A stretch of DNA of 10,239 bases, taken from Planctomycetota bacterium. GTDB lineage: Bacteria; Planctomycetota; Phycisphaerae; Tepidisphaerales; Tepidisphaeraceae. The stretch's first letter is position 1, and each line of letters begins with the position of its first letter. Positions 1 to 7,225 of the stretch are shown in pieces. The notes below the pieces were generated by a model. That model worked only from the letters and a program-made list of their open reading frames with translations. It had not been told where the DNA came from and made no database searches. The translations under genes were made by a program, and so were the position numbers. The stretch covers positions 1 to 10,239 of the forward strand of contig JAEZED010000070.1 of assembly GCA_023417885.1 (NCBI GenBank), in the 5' to 3' direction.

Positions 1-936
1 GACGAGGATGCCGCAGTTGAGCATGACGCGCAGCGATGCGGCGCCGGCCATGCCGAGTCCGCCGACGAGCATGGTGGCGCCGGCGGCGAGGAGCATGGCG
101 GGGCCGATCGCGTCGGCGACGACCTGCGCCTGCCCGAAGCTCATGAGGACGATGCGGAGCAGGGCGTAGATGCCGACCTTTGTGAGGAGGGCGGCGTAAA
201 GGGCGCCCAGGCCCGACGGCAGGGCCGGATAGCTGTCCGGGAGCCAGAACCAGAGCGGGAAGACGGCGGCCTTGGCGGCGAAGACGAACGCGACGGCGGC
301 GATGGCGACGGCGGCCCCCGGCGTGATGGCGCCGGATCGCGACAGGTGCGCCAGCTCGGCGATGTTGAGGGTGCCGAGGTTGCCGTAGATCCAGCCGCAG
401 GCGGCGACGAAGACGGTGGAAGCGAAGACGTTGAGCAGGACGTACTTGTAGGCCTGCCGCATCTGGCGCCGGCTGGTGCCGATGACCAGCAGCACGTAGC
501 TGGCCAGCAGCATGACTTCGAAGCTGACGAACAGGTTGAAGATGTCCCCGGTGACGAAGGCCCAGTTCACCCCGAGCACCAGGAGCTGGTAGAGCGGGTG
601 AAAGTAGCCGGCGGCGACGCGCGGGGCGTGGGAGGTGATGTAGACCCACGCGGCCAGCGCCACGACCGCGGTCACCGTCAGCATCCCGGCGCCCAGGAGA
701 TCGATCGCGACGGTGATGCCGAAGGGGGCCGGCCAGTTGCCCGCCTGCGTGACGAGCAACGCGCCGCCGGCGGTGGCGCGGAGGGCGAGCAGCGCGCCGG
801 CCAGGTTCAGGAGCAGGGCGAGCGCGCCCAGGACGCGCTGGAGCGGGACCGCGCGGTAGGCGAACAGCGTCGCAATGCCCGCGAAGAGCGGGACCAGGAC
901 GGGAAGCGTCGGGAGGATGACCTTCGCGGTGCTCAC
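1..936 (-). CDS. mrpD: Mrp-type Na+/H+ antiporter subunit D (MrpD/MnhD), 3' end cut by window
   Basis: This is the N-terminal 312 residues of the MrpD subunit of the multi-subunit monovalent cation/proton antiporter in the cytoplasmic membrane. It is related to the proton-pumping subunits NuoL, NuoM and NuoN of complex I. Diagnostic segments are GITVAIDLLGAG (about residues 73-84), GVNWAFVTGDIFNLFVSFE (122-140) and AAKAAVFPLWFWLPDSYPAL (220-239). Glu140, Lys222 and Lys253 fall where family members carry the ion-translocating TM5 Glu and the TM7/TM8 Lys residues. The start is GTG at 936-934, sharing four bases (GTGA) with the mrpC stop, so translation is probably coupled. An AAGGAG stretch at 955-950 lies a rather long 13 nt upstream. 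The frame stays open to position 1. Family members are about 500 residues, so roughly 190 are missing. Identification is secure from the motifs and the operon context. Confidence 0.95.
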   Translation of the reverse strand, partial: MSTAKVILPTLPVLVPLFAGIATLFAYRAVPLQRVLGALALLLNLAGALLALRATAGGALLVTQAGNWPAPFGITVAIDLLGAGMLTVTAVVALAAWVYITSHAPRVAAGYFHPLYQLLVLGVNWAFVTGDIFNLFVSFEVMLLASYVLLVIGTSRRQMRQAYKYVLLNVFASTVFVAACGWIYGNLGTLNIAELAHLSRSGAITPGAAVAIAAVAFVFAAKAAVFPLWFWLPDSYPALPSGLGALYAALLTKVGIYALLRIVLMSFGQAQVVADAIGPAMLLAAGATMLVGGLGMAGAASLRVMLNCGILV

Positions 937-1355
937 GGCGCGGCGGCGGCTCCTTCCGGAAGGGCGGCGTCCGCGGCGCGCGGGTCTTCGCCTGCGGCGT
1001 CCTGTGCGGGGAGGTCGGGGGAAGCCAGTTCATCGACCTCGAGCGTGCGCGTGCGTCGCCAGGTGACGACGACGAGCGTGAGCAGCAGCGCCTGGAGCGC
1101 GAATCCGATGACGATGGCGGTCAGGATCAGCGCCTGGGGAAGCGGATCCACCTCGTTGCCGAGCAGCTCGCCGTGCGGGCCCAGGACCGGCGCGAGCCGG
1201 CCCAGCGGGTCGCGGCTGACGGCGATGATCGCCAGGTTGCCGGCGTGGCCGAGGAGGAAGACGCCCATCGCCACCGCCTTCAGCTCGCGGCTCATGAGCA
1301 GGTAGACGCTGGCCGTGAAGAGGATGCCGACGGTGATGGCCAGGAGGAGCGTCAT
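933..1355 (-). CDS. mrpC: Mrp-type Na+/H+ antiporter subunit C (MrpC/MnhC, NuoK-like)
   Basis: This is a 140-residue NuoK-like membrane subunit of the Mrp cation/proton antiporter. It has three predicted membrane segments (about residues 3-20, 26-46 and 74-98). The family signature DPLPQALILTAIVIGFA is at 70-86, and GHAGNL at 36-41 replaces the commoner SHAVNL-type motif. The C-terminal tail after residue 100 is hydrophilic and rich in Ala, Asp, Glu and Pro. It makes the protein longer than the roughly 113-residue Bacillus form; its role is unknown. The ATG at 1355-1353 fits the family N-terminus and an in-frame TGA lies just upstream. There is no purine-rich ribosome binding site in front (CACTCCTC precedes the ATG), so coupling to mrpAB, 35 bp upstream, may be needed. 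It overlaps the mrpD start by 4 nt. Confidence 0.95.
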   Translation of the reverse strand: MTLLLAITVGILFTASVYLLMSRELKAVAMGVFLLGHAGNLAIIAVSRDPLGRLAPVLGPHGELLGNEVDPLPQALILTAIVIGFALQALLLTLVVVTWRRTRTLEVDELASPDLPAQDAAGEDPRAADAALPEGAAAAP

Positions 1356-1390
1356 GAGGAGTGCGAAACAGGGTCAAGGGGCTGCGGCGG

Positions 1391-4300
1391 TTACTCCAGT
1401 TCGCGGGCGATGGCATCGATCATGCCGACGACGCTGCCGACGACGACGAGGAAGCGGCCGGCATCGAAGACCATCACGGTGGCCCAGTGAAAGCTCTGCC
1501 CGCCCGGGAGGGGCAGGTAGCCGTTGTTGCTGGTCAGCAGGGGGAGGCCCCAGAGCAGCGGGGCCGCGGTCGTTCCGGCGGCGAGGAGCAGGCCCAGGGC
1601 GATGAGCGTGCGCTCGCGGAAGGGCGTGAGGGCGTAGAGGGCACGGGCGCCGAAGCACATGCGGTAGACGAGCATCGCCGCGGCGGTGGCGAGGCCGGCG
1701 ACGAAGCCGCCCCCGGGGCTCTGGTGGCCCTTGAAGAAGAGGTACGCGCCGAAGACGACGGCCAGCGGGATGAGCACCTTCACCGCGTTGCGCAGGATCG
1801 GGGAGGCGATGAGGTGGCTCTGGATCGGCGCGCGCCCGCGCGGCTGGTGCGTGCCCGGCTGGTCGTAGGTGTCGTCGTACGGGAGGCTGCGGTTGTCGGT
1901 CGCGCCGCGCGCCACGGGCGGGCGAAGCAGCGTCCAGACGCCCATCGCCGCGAGGCCCAGGACCGTGATCTCCCCCATCGTGTCGAAGCCGCGGAAATCG
2001 ACGAGGATGACGTTGACGACGTTCGCCCCGCCCCCGCCCTTGTGGAGCGTGACGTCCCCCGGGCGGACTTCACCCTCGTAGTGGGTGCCGAAGCTCTCGA
2101 GGTGATGCGCGCCGCGATCGACGACGCCCTCGCCGAGCAGGGCGGGATCGACCGAGGCGGTGTCGCGACCCTGGTAGCTGTCGCGCAGGAAGTACTCGCC
2201 GAGCGTGGAGGTGGCTTGGCCGCCGGCGAGGAGGGGCGGTCGCTGCGGCCGCGGACCTGAGGCTGCCCAGAGCGTGAGGAAGGTCGCGGTGATTCCAACG
2301 GCCAGTGCCACGCCGAGGCGGACGGGGACGAGGCGCTCCACGCGCTCGCGCTGCGAGGGGAGCAGGTCGAGCACGAGCAGGAACAGGATGAGCGAGACGA
2401 TCTCGATGGAGAGCTGCGTCAGCGCGAGGTCCGGCGCGGCGTAGACGTAAAAGACGCCGGTGACGGAGAAGCCGACCGCGCCGAGCACCAGCACGCGGGT
2501 GATGCGCTCCCGCACCACCGTCATGATGATCGCCCCGCCGCAGACGAGCAGGCAGAGCAGCCAGGCGGCGGGGTAGCGCGTGAAGGAGGGAAGCGCGAAG
2601 TCGCCGGGCCAGACGAAGCTGGTGCGGCTCACGTATCCCGTCCATGCGACCAGCGCCACGAGGCCCAGGGCGGAGCAGGCGACATACCACGTGATCCGGC
2701 CGTTCTGCACCGCGCCGAAGACGCGACGCCCGAAGTTCACGGACCCGGCAAGCGCCGCGGGGAAGAGGGCGTCATGCGGATCCTGGCGGACGCCGCGCAG
2801 CAGCGGGGAGAATCCGAGCAGGAGGCCCAGGACGATGCCGATGCCGCTGGCAACCAGCGGCACGCCGGGATGCCCGAGCAGGTGCAGGAGGTCGAAACTC
2901 TCCGCGCTCCAGTAGTGGGGCGTCGCCTCGAGCGGCAGCAGGAGGCGCGCGAAGGTCGTGCCAAAGAGCCCGCCGAACCACTGGAGGGCGATGAGCGCCG
3001 CGGCGGGGAGCCAGAGGAGGGAAGCCCAGGCAGGGCCGTCGTGGTGGTGCGGCTCGTGATGATGCGCCGCGCCTTCGTCGTGCTGCTCCAGTTCCGGCTG
3101 CGACTCGACGTGGAGCGACGGCGGCTTTGCGAAGAAGGTGGTGGCGAAGCGGACGAGCAGGGCGACGTTGAAGGTGCTGGTGAGCACGGCGGCGACCAGC
3201 AGCAGCCAGAGCGCCCAGTGGCCGGAGGCTTCGATGGCGTGCCAGATGCCGTAGAGGAAGGCTTCCTTCGCGAAGAAGCTGAAGGTTCCGGGCAGGGCGG
3301 CCAGCGCGATCATCGCCAGCAGGAAGAGCAGGGCGTAGCCGCGCGGCCCGCCCCACCATCCGCCGAGGCGCCAGGCGCCGCGCAGCTCGCTGAGCGTGGC
3401 CTTGCTCAGGGCGTGGGCCACGCCCCCGGCGAGCATGAAGAGGGGGGCCTTGTAAAGGGCGTGATTCAGGATCTGCGCGTTGCCCCAGACGATGTTCGCC
3501 TCGCCGTCGTGCGTCCAGGCGGCGAGGCCGAAGGCGGCGGCGAGCAGGCCGAGCTGGCTGATCGTCGTGTAGGCCAGGATCTGCTTGAGCGCGTCGCGCT
3601 GGAGGGCGATGAACGCGCCAAGCAGCATGGTGATCCCGCCGATGCCGACCACCAGGGGCGGCCAGATCTCCAGGCCGCTCATGGTCGGCCAGAGGCGCGC
3701 CAGCAGGTAGATGCCCGCCTTCACCATGGCCGCGGAGTGGAGGTAAGCGCTGATCGGCGTGGGGGCGAGCATCGCGCCCGGGAGCCAGTAGTGCAGCGGC
3801 CACTGCGCGCTCTTGGCGGCGATGCCGAGGTAGATCAGCACGAAGGCGGCCACGATCGCGGCGCCGCCTGACTGCGGATCGAGCGCCGTGAACGACCAGG
3901 CCCCGGTCGCCACGCCGAGCCAGACGAGTCCGCCGAGCATGGCGAGCCCGCCGGTGCCGGTCGTGACGAAAGCCTGGAGCGCGTTGCCCACGGCCTTGCG
4001 GTCGCTCGTGTCCCACCCGATGAGCAGGAAGCTGCTGATGCTCGTCAGTTCCCAGAAGACGAGCATGAGCAGGAAGTCGTCGGCGAGGACGAGGCCGAGC
4101 ATCGCCGTCATGAACAGCGTGATCAGCGGGAAGAAGCGGCGCAGGGCGGCGGCGTCCGGCCCGAAGTAGGCGCGGCCGTAAAGGATGATCAGCAGGCCGA
4201 TCCCGGCGATGAGGGCGGCGAAGAAGAGGCCCAGCGCATCGGGGAGGAACGCCCAGTCGAGGTGGAGGGCCGGCATCCAGGCCGCCGCGACGCGCCCGCC

Positions 4301-4483
4301 GGCGCCGTGCAGGCGGTGGAAGGCAACGAGCGACCAGAGCGAGACGGCAGGCCCGGCCGCGGCGAGGAGGACGGCCGGCAACGTCGAGCGGCGCACGAGG
4401 CCGGTCGGCAGCAGCAATGTCAGGAGCCCGGCGACGACCGGGGCGAAGACGACCGCGAGCATGAGCGCAACTGGGCCCGTCAC
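1391..4483 (-). CDS. mrpA: Mrp antiporter fused subunit A+B (MrpAB / PhaAB-like), 1030 aa
   Basis: This is the large antiporter subunit with MrpB fused at its C-terminus, as in the PhaAB-type (group 2) Mrp operons. Residues 1-450 form the NuoL-like module. Its TM5 Glu145 lies in FWELTSISSFLLIGWD. Lys224, His231, His249 and Lys255 lie in the segment starting AAKSAQWPLHYWLPGAM, and RDALKQILAYTTISQLG is at 296-312. A His-rich loop follows (residues 468-481, eight His). The MbhD/DUF4040-like segment is near 660-710 (APDLALTQLSIEIVSLILFL), and the MbhE-like segment NVVNVILVDFRGFDT is at 821-835. The MrpB domain occupies about 893-1025 (VFGAYLFFKGHQSPGGGFVAG). About 45 extra hydrophilic residues (771-815) separate EYFLRDSY from the KGGGGANVVNV segment, where relatives have a short linker. 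The start is GTG with no clear Shine-Dalgarno sequence; ATG at 4462-4460 (residue 8) is an equally family-like alternative. Confidence 0.95.
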   Translation of the reverse strand: MTGPVALMLAVVFAPVVAGLLTLLLPTGLVRRSTLPAVLLAAAGPAVSLWSLVAFHRLHGAGGRVAAAWMPALHLDWAFLPDALGLFFAALIAGIGLLIILYGRAYFGPDAAALRRFFPLITLFMTAMLGLVLADDFLLMLVFWELTSISSFLLIGWDTSDRKAVGNALQAFVTTGTGGLAMLGGLVWLGVATGAWSFTALDPQSGGAAIVAAFVLIYLGIAAKSAQWPLHYWLPGAMLAPTPISAYLHSAAMVKAGIYLLARLWPTMSGLEIWPPLVVGIGGITMLLGAFIALQRDALKQILAYTTISQLGLLAAAFGLAAWTHDGEANIVWGNAQILNHALYKAPLFMLAGGVAHALSKATLSELRGAWRLGGWWGGPRGYALLFLLAMIALAALPGTFSFFAKEAFLYGIWHAIEASGHWALWLLLVAAVLTSTFNVALLVRFATTFFAKPPSLHVESQPELEQHDEGAAHHHEPHHHDGPAWASLLWLPAAALIALQWFGGLFGTTFARLLLPLEATPHYWSAESFDLLHLLGHPGVPLVASGIGIVLGLLLGFSPLLRGVRQDPHDALFPAALAGSVNFGRRVFGAVQNGRITWYVACSALGLVALVAWTGYVSRTSFVWPGDFALPSFTRYPAAWLLCLLVCGGAIIMTVVRERITRVLVLGAVGFSVTGVFYVYAAPDLALTQLSIEIVSLILFLLVLDLLPSQRERVERLVPVRLGVALAVGITATFLTLWAASGPRPQRPPLLAGGQATSTLGEYFLRDSYQGRDTASVDPALLGEGVVDRGAHHLESFGTHYEGEVRPGDVTLHKGGGGANVVNVILVDFRGFDTMGEITVLGLAAMGVWTLLRPPVARGATDNRSLPYDDTYDQPGTHQPRGRAPIQSHLIASPILRNAVKVLIPLAVVFGAYLFFKGHQSPGGGFVAGLATAAAMLVYRMCFGARALYALTPFRERTLIALGLLLAAGTTAAPLLWGLPLLTSNNGYLPLPGGQSFHWATVMVFDAGRFLVVVGSVVGMIDAIARELE

Positions 4484-4521
4484 GACGCGGCACGATAGAG
4501 GAGGGCGCGCGCGACGACAAC

Positions 4522-4542
4522 CCTGATCGGGCCGGCATCAGG
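4522..4542 (-). other. Small inverted repeat at the terC/mrpAB junction
   Basis: CCTGAT (4522-4527) and ATCAGG (4537-4542) form a perfect 6-bp stem around a 9-nt loop that itself contains GCCGGC. The terC stop codon (4540-4538) lies in one arm. No T-run follows on the minus strand, so this is not a standard intrinsic terminator. At most it may be a weak pause, an RNA-processing site, or chance in GC-rich DNA. Its position between terC and mrpAB is the reason to list it. Confidence 0.3.
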
Positions 4543-5746
4543 CCGGGGGCGCTTCCGGCTCCGGCCCGGAGGCGCGACCGAGTCGCCGGGCGCGGATGAG
4601 GCTCGCGACGACGCCGCCGCCGAGGATCAGGGCAATGAGGCCCAGCGTGATGAAGCTGAGGTACTCCTTGAGGAAGTCGCTCTGCTTCAGCACGTCCATG
4701 AGCAGCATCTTCAGGCCGATCATCCCGAGCACGAGTGCCAGGGCGGTCTTGAGGTAGTAGAACTTGTCGAGGATGCCCGCCAGCGCGAAGTACATCGCCC
4801 GCAGGCCCATGACGGCGAAGATGTTGCTCGTGAAGACGATGAAGGGGTCGCTCGTGATGGCGAAGATCGCCGGGATGCTGTCCACCGCAAAGACGAGGTC
4901 GGTTCCTTCCACGACGATCAGCGCCAGGGCCAGCGGCGTGAGCACCCATCGGCCGGAGGAGGCGCCGGAGGAGGGCTCGCGCGGGACGGGCGCCCCTGCC
5001 TGCACGGCGTCGGCGGGCAGGTCGCCTTCGCGCTCGTCGGGGGAGTGGTCGTGGTCGGAGATGTCGTCGCCGCGGATCTCGCTGCCCGGCTCCATGGTCT
5101 GGGCGCGCTCGTCGGCGGCGAGGTCGGACTCGTAGACGATGAACTTCTGCCCGTGGAAGTCGGGCGTGATGGGGAACCAGCGGTGGGCGAGCCGGACGAG
5201 GAAGTTCTTCGACGGATCCGGGTCCTCGTCGGCGGTGAGCATCTTGTACGCCGTGAGGAGGAGGAAAGCGCCGAAGATGTAGATGATCCAGTGAAACTGG
5301 TGGATGAGGGCGGCGCCCAGCCCCACGAAGATGCCGCGCATCACGACGGCGCCGAGAATGCCCCAGAAGAGAACGCGGTGCTGGTACTTCGCGGGGATGC
5401 GGAAGAAGCCGAAGATCAGCGCGATGACGAAGATGTTGTCCACGCTCAGCGACCACTCGATGACGTAGCCGGTGAGATACTTCACCGCCGCGTCGGCGCC
5501 GGTCGTGGGAAGCAGGTATCCCTGTCGCGCGATGGACTCTTCGCTGTAGATGCCCAGGCCCAGCCAGTGCCCGGCGTAGGCGAAGTAGATGAAGATGGTG
5601 AAGGAGAAGGCCAGGGAGATCCAGACGGCGCTCCATCCCAGGGCCTCGCGCAGCGAGACGGCGTGGGCCTTGCGGTGAAACACGCCCAGGTCCAGGGCGA
5701 GCATCGTCACCACGAACAGGATGAAGCCGATCCAGAGCCAGATCAT
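4538..5746 (-). CDS. terC: TerC/Alx-family integral membrane metal-ion transporter
   Basis: This is a 402-residue polytopic membrane protein of the TerC family, which includes tellurium-resistance TerC and E. coli Alx; characterised relatives are linked to Mn2+ or Ca2+ export. The family hallmarks are LDLGVFHRK (18-26, Asp19), EWSLSVDNIFVIALIFGFF (97-115, Glu97 and Asp103), RWFPITPDFHGQKF (189-202) and VVEGTDLVFAVDSIPAIFAI (278-297, Asp283 and Asp289), followed by the segment beginning DPFIVFTSNIFAVMGLRA. About 60 extra residues (about 207-266), rich in Asp, Glu and His, sit in the central hydrophilic loop between HGQKFIVYE and the next membrane helix. I chose ATG at 5746 because it gives the family N-terminus MIWLWIGFILF. 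A GTG 26 codons upstream is open but lies in an intergenic repeat and encodes basic, non-family sequence. No strong ribosome binding site precedes the ATG. The stop is 54 bp from mrpAB, so co-transcription is likely. The precise substrate is unknown. Confidence 0.92.
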   Translation of the reverse strand: MIWLWIGFILFVVTMLALDLGVFHRKAHAVSLREALGWSAVWISLAFSFTIFIYFAYAGHWLGLGIYSEESIARQGYLLPTTGADAAVKYLTGYVIEWSLSVDNIFVIALIFGFFRIPAKYQHRVLFWGILGAVVMRGIFVGLGAALIHQFHWIIYIFGAFLLLTAYKMLTADEDPDPSKNFLVRLAHRWFPITPDFHGQKFIVYESDLAADERAQTMEPGSEIRGDDISDHDHSPDEREGDLPADAVQAGAPVPREPSSGASSGRWVLTPLALALIVVEGTDLVFAVDSIPAIFAITSDPFIVFTSNIFAVMGLRAMYFALAGILDKFYYLKTALALVLGMIGLKMLLMDVLKQSDFLKEYLSFITLGLIALILGGGVVASLIRARRLGRASGPEPEAPPA

Positions 5747-5810
5747 CGTGGGGAAGCGTAGGCGAGAGCGCCCCCGCCAGCGCGCCCCAATCGCCGCACT
5801 GTGCCGAGGC

Positions 5811-5929
5811 AACACAGATTTCACGGATTGACACAGATTGACGCAGATGATTGAGAGGCCCAGGTGTCACACCTCGGCTTCCGATCTTCGCTCTCTCCTT
5901 GCGACTTTGCCTTCTCCCGGATCTCTGAC
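5811..5929. repeat. Composite intergenic repeat, copy A (10-bp units + hairpin + conserved block)
   Basis: Four 10-bp units occupy 5811-5850: AACACAGATT, TCACGGATTG, ACACAGATTG, ACGCAGATGA. They are followed by a short palindrome, AGGTGTCACACCT (5862-5874), and then by a block at 5901-5929 containing GCGACTTTGC and CTTCTCCCGG. That block matches 24 of 29 positions at 7331-7359. The element fills most of the 220-bp gap between the thioredoxin-like gene stop (5967) and the TerC start (5746), so it would be transcribed in the terC leader if the genes share an mRNA. A further small stem, CTGAC/GTCAG (5925-5929 and 5935-5939), lies at its right end. Function is unknown. Confidence 0.8.
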
Positions 5930-5966
5930 ATCCAGTCAGGCTCCCCCGGCTTCGCCATGCTGGCTA

Positions 5967-7142
5967 TCACTTCGCTTCCGACCGATTGGCGGCGTCGCGC
6001 TCGGCGAGAAGTTCAGTGACGACCTCGTCGAGGTCCTGGTCCGGACGACCGCGCCTGCTGCGAAGGTTCCCCTCGGCGTCGACCACGAACACCGCCGGCA
6101 AGTCGCTGACGCCATAGGAGAGGGCGAAATCGCTGTCCCATCCCTGCTCCTGGTACCACTGCGGCCACGGCACCTTCTCCTTCTCGAGGTAGGCGAAAGC
6201 CTTCTCCCGCGCACCGGCTTCGGCGGGGTCCTCCAGCACGACGCCGATGAACTCCACCCCGCGGCCGCGATACTTCTCGTACGCCGCCTTGAGGTCCGGC
6301 GTCATCGCCAGGCAGATGCCGCACCACGTGCCCCAGAAGTCGATCACGACCACCTTTCCCTTCAGGTCCTCGCTCGTGATGCGCCTGCCCGTCAGCAGGT
6401 CGTCGAAAGCGAACTCGAACGGCTTCCCCATCGCTTCAGAGCGCCGCAGCAGACCCGCCGCCCACTTGCCCTCCGTCGTTTCGGCTTCCTCCGCCGCGAG
6501 CCGGCGCAGCAACTCGATCTTCAGATCGCCCGTAGAGACGCTCGCCGCCCAGTACAGGAGCTCGCGCGGCCGATCTCCGCCCGGATCGGCCCGGCGGAGC
6601 TCCTCGATCGTCGGCAGCAGCGCGGCGATCTGCTCATTGGTTGGTCGATCCCGCAGGAGGCGGTGCAGGATCTGCACGTATGTCAACGCATGACGCACAT
6701 CTGGCGAAAGGTTCTCCTCTGCCAGCCAGGATGCGAGTTCGTCATGCACCTGCCGCCGCGCCGCAGCCCACGCCTCCGGATTGCCCGGGTCGCCGGTCGC
6801 ATTCGCGGCGGGGATCGCGAGGACGTAGTAGCGACGCGTCATCCCCTCCGACAGCACGTCCGCCACCCGCGGATGATCCGGGTACCGCCGCGCCAGGTCC
6901 ACCGCCGCCTCGTAGCGCGCCTTCCACGCGGCGTCGCGGCGACGCACCCAGTCCGCCATGTACGCCTCGTCATCGTGGCGCGTCGCGTCGAGCTCCGGGT
7001 CGGACGCCGCGTAGTAGCGCGCGAGCAACGCCTCCGCCGAGACGTCCGCGGAATCGGCGACCTGCGCGCCGGCAGGCATCGCACCCCCGGGCACGACCGC
7101 CGAAAGCAGCAGGGCAAGCATTGAAGTGATCTTCAACCGCAT
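5967..7142 (-). CDS. Exported TlpA-like thioredoxin-fold protein with CGIC active site
   Basis: This 391-residue protein has an N-terminal signal peptide (MRLKITSMLALLLSAVVPGG, cleavage plausible after the AGA ending near residue 26). It then has a helical, charged region (about 35-235) that I do not recognise. The C-terminal TlpA/ResA-like redoxin domain spans about 242-380. The redox motif WGTWCGIC gives Cys274 and Cys277, with CGIC instead of the usual CGPC or CxPC. The cis-proline is in SDLPAVFVVDAEG (Pro349). It is expected to act outside the cytoplasm as a thiol-disulfide oxidoreductase or reductase; the partner is unknown. The start is the ATG at 7142-7140, because GGGAGG ends 7 nt upstream; a GTG five codons earlier overlaps that Shine-Dalgarno sequence and is unlikely. 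It is a single-gene unit flanked by composite repeats A and B on either side. Confidence 0.88.
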   Translation of the reverse strand: MRLKITSMLALLLSAVVPGGAMPAGAQVADSADVSAEALLARYYAASDPELDATRHDDEAYMADWVRRRDAAWKARYEAAVDLARRYPDHPRVADVLSEGMTRRYYVLAIPAANATGDPGNPEAWAAARRQVHDELASWLAEENLSPDVRHALTYVQILHRLLRDRPTNEQIAALLPTIEELRRADPGGDRPRELLYWAASVSTGDLKIELLRRLAAEEAETTEGKWAAGLLRRSEAMGKPFEFAFDDLLTGRRITSEDLKGKVVVIDFWGTWCGICLAMTPDLKAAYEKYRGRGVEFIGVVLEDPAEAGAREKAFAYLEKEKVPWPQWYQEQGWDSDFALSYGVSDLPAVFVVDAEGNLRSRRGRPDQDLDEVVTELLAERDAANRSEAK

Positions 7143-7149
7143 CGCGATG

Positions 7150-7155
7150 CCTCCC
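7150..7155 (-). promoter_or_regulatory. Shine-Dalgarno sequence of the thioredoxin-like gene
   Basis: GGGAGG on the minus strand lies 7 nt upstream of the ATG at 7142-7140. It is the clearest ribosome binding site in the window. It decides the start in favour of this ATG over the upstream GTG at 7157-7155, which it overlaps. Confidence 0.8.
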
Positions 7156-7225
7156 ACTCGCCGGAGCAGCCACGGACTTCAGAACCGAATACACGTTGGC
7201 GACCGCTCGCCTCAGATCCGGAGGT

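Noticed and set aside
346..1305. A 319-codon plus-strand open frame across mrpD and mrpC
   Set aside because: It is antisense to two clear Mrp subunits. The Asp/Glu/Gly/Arg-rich translation reflects complementary codons of membrane-protein genes.
2023..2040. A second G-quadruplex in the G-rich stretch within mrpAB
   Set aside because: Only three G-runs of three or more with short loops are present on the minus strand, and they are explained by the Lys-Gly4 codons.
5747..5824. A 26-codon N-terminal extension of the TerC-family protein from GTG 5824
   Set aside because: It starts within the 10-bp repeat array and encodes basic residues not seen in the family; ATG 5746 gives the normal N-terminus.
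2772..5870. A 1032-codon minus-strand open frame overlapping mrpAB and terC
   Set aside because: The translation is Arg/Pro/Ala-rich low-complexity sequence typical of an out-of-frame reading in GC-rich DNA. It overlaps two well-recognised genes in another frame.
5747..5966. A yybP-ykoY manganese riboswitch in front of the TerC-family gene
   Set aside because: This class often precedes TerC/Alx genes, so I looked for it. I could not find its conserved loop sequences; the region is filled by the repeat element. A covariance-model search would settle it.
5838..7124. A 428-codon plus-strand open frame across the thioredoxin-like gene
   Set aside because: It is the antisense shadow of the gene with signal peptide, CGIC motif and Shine-Dalgarno sequence on the minus strand; its own residues show no family features.
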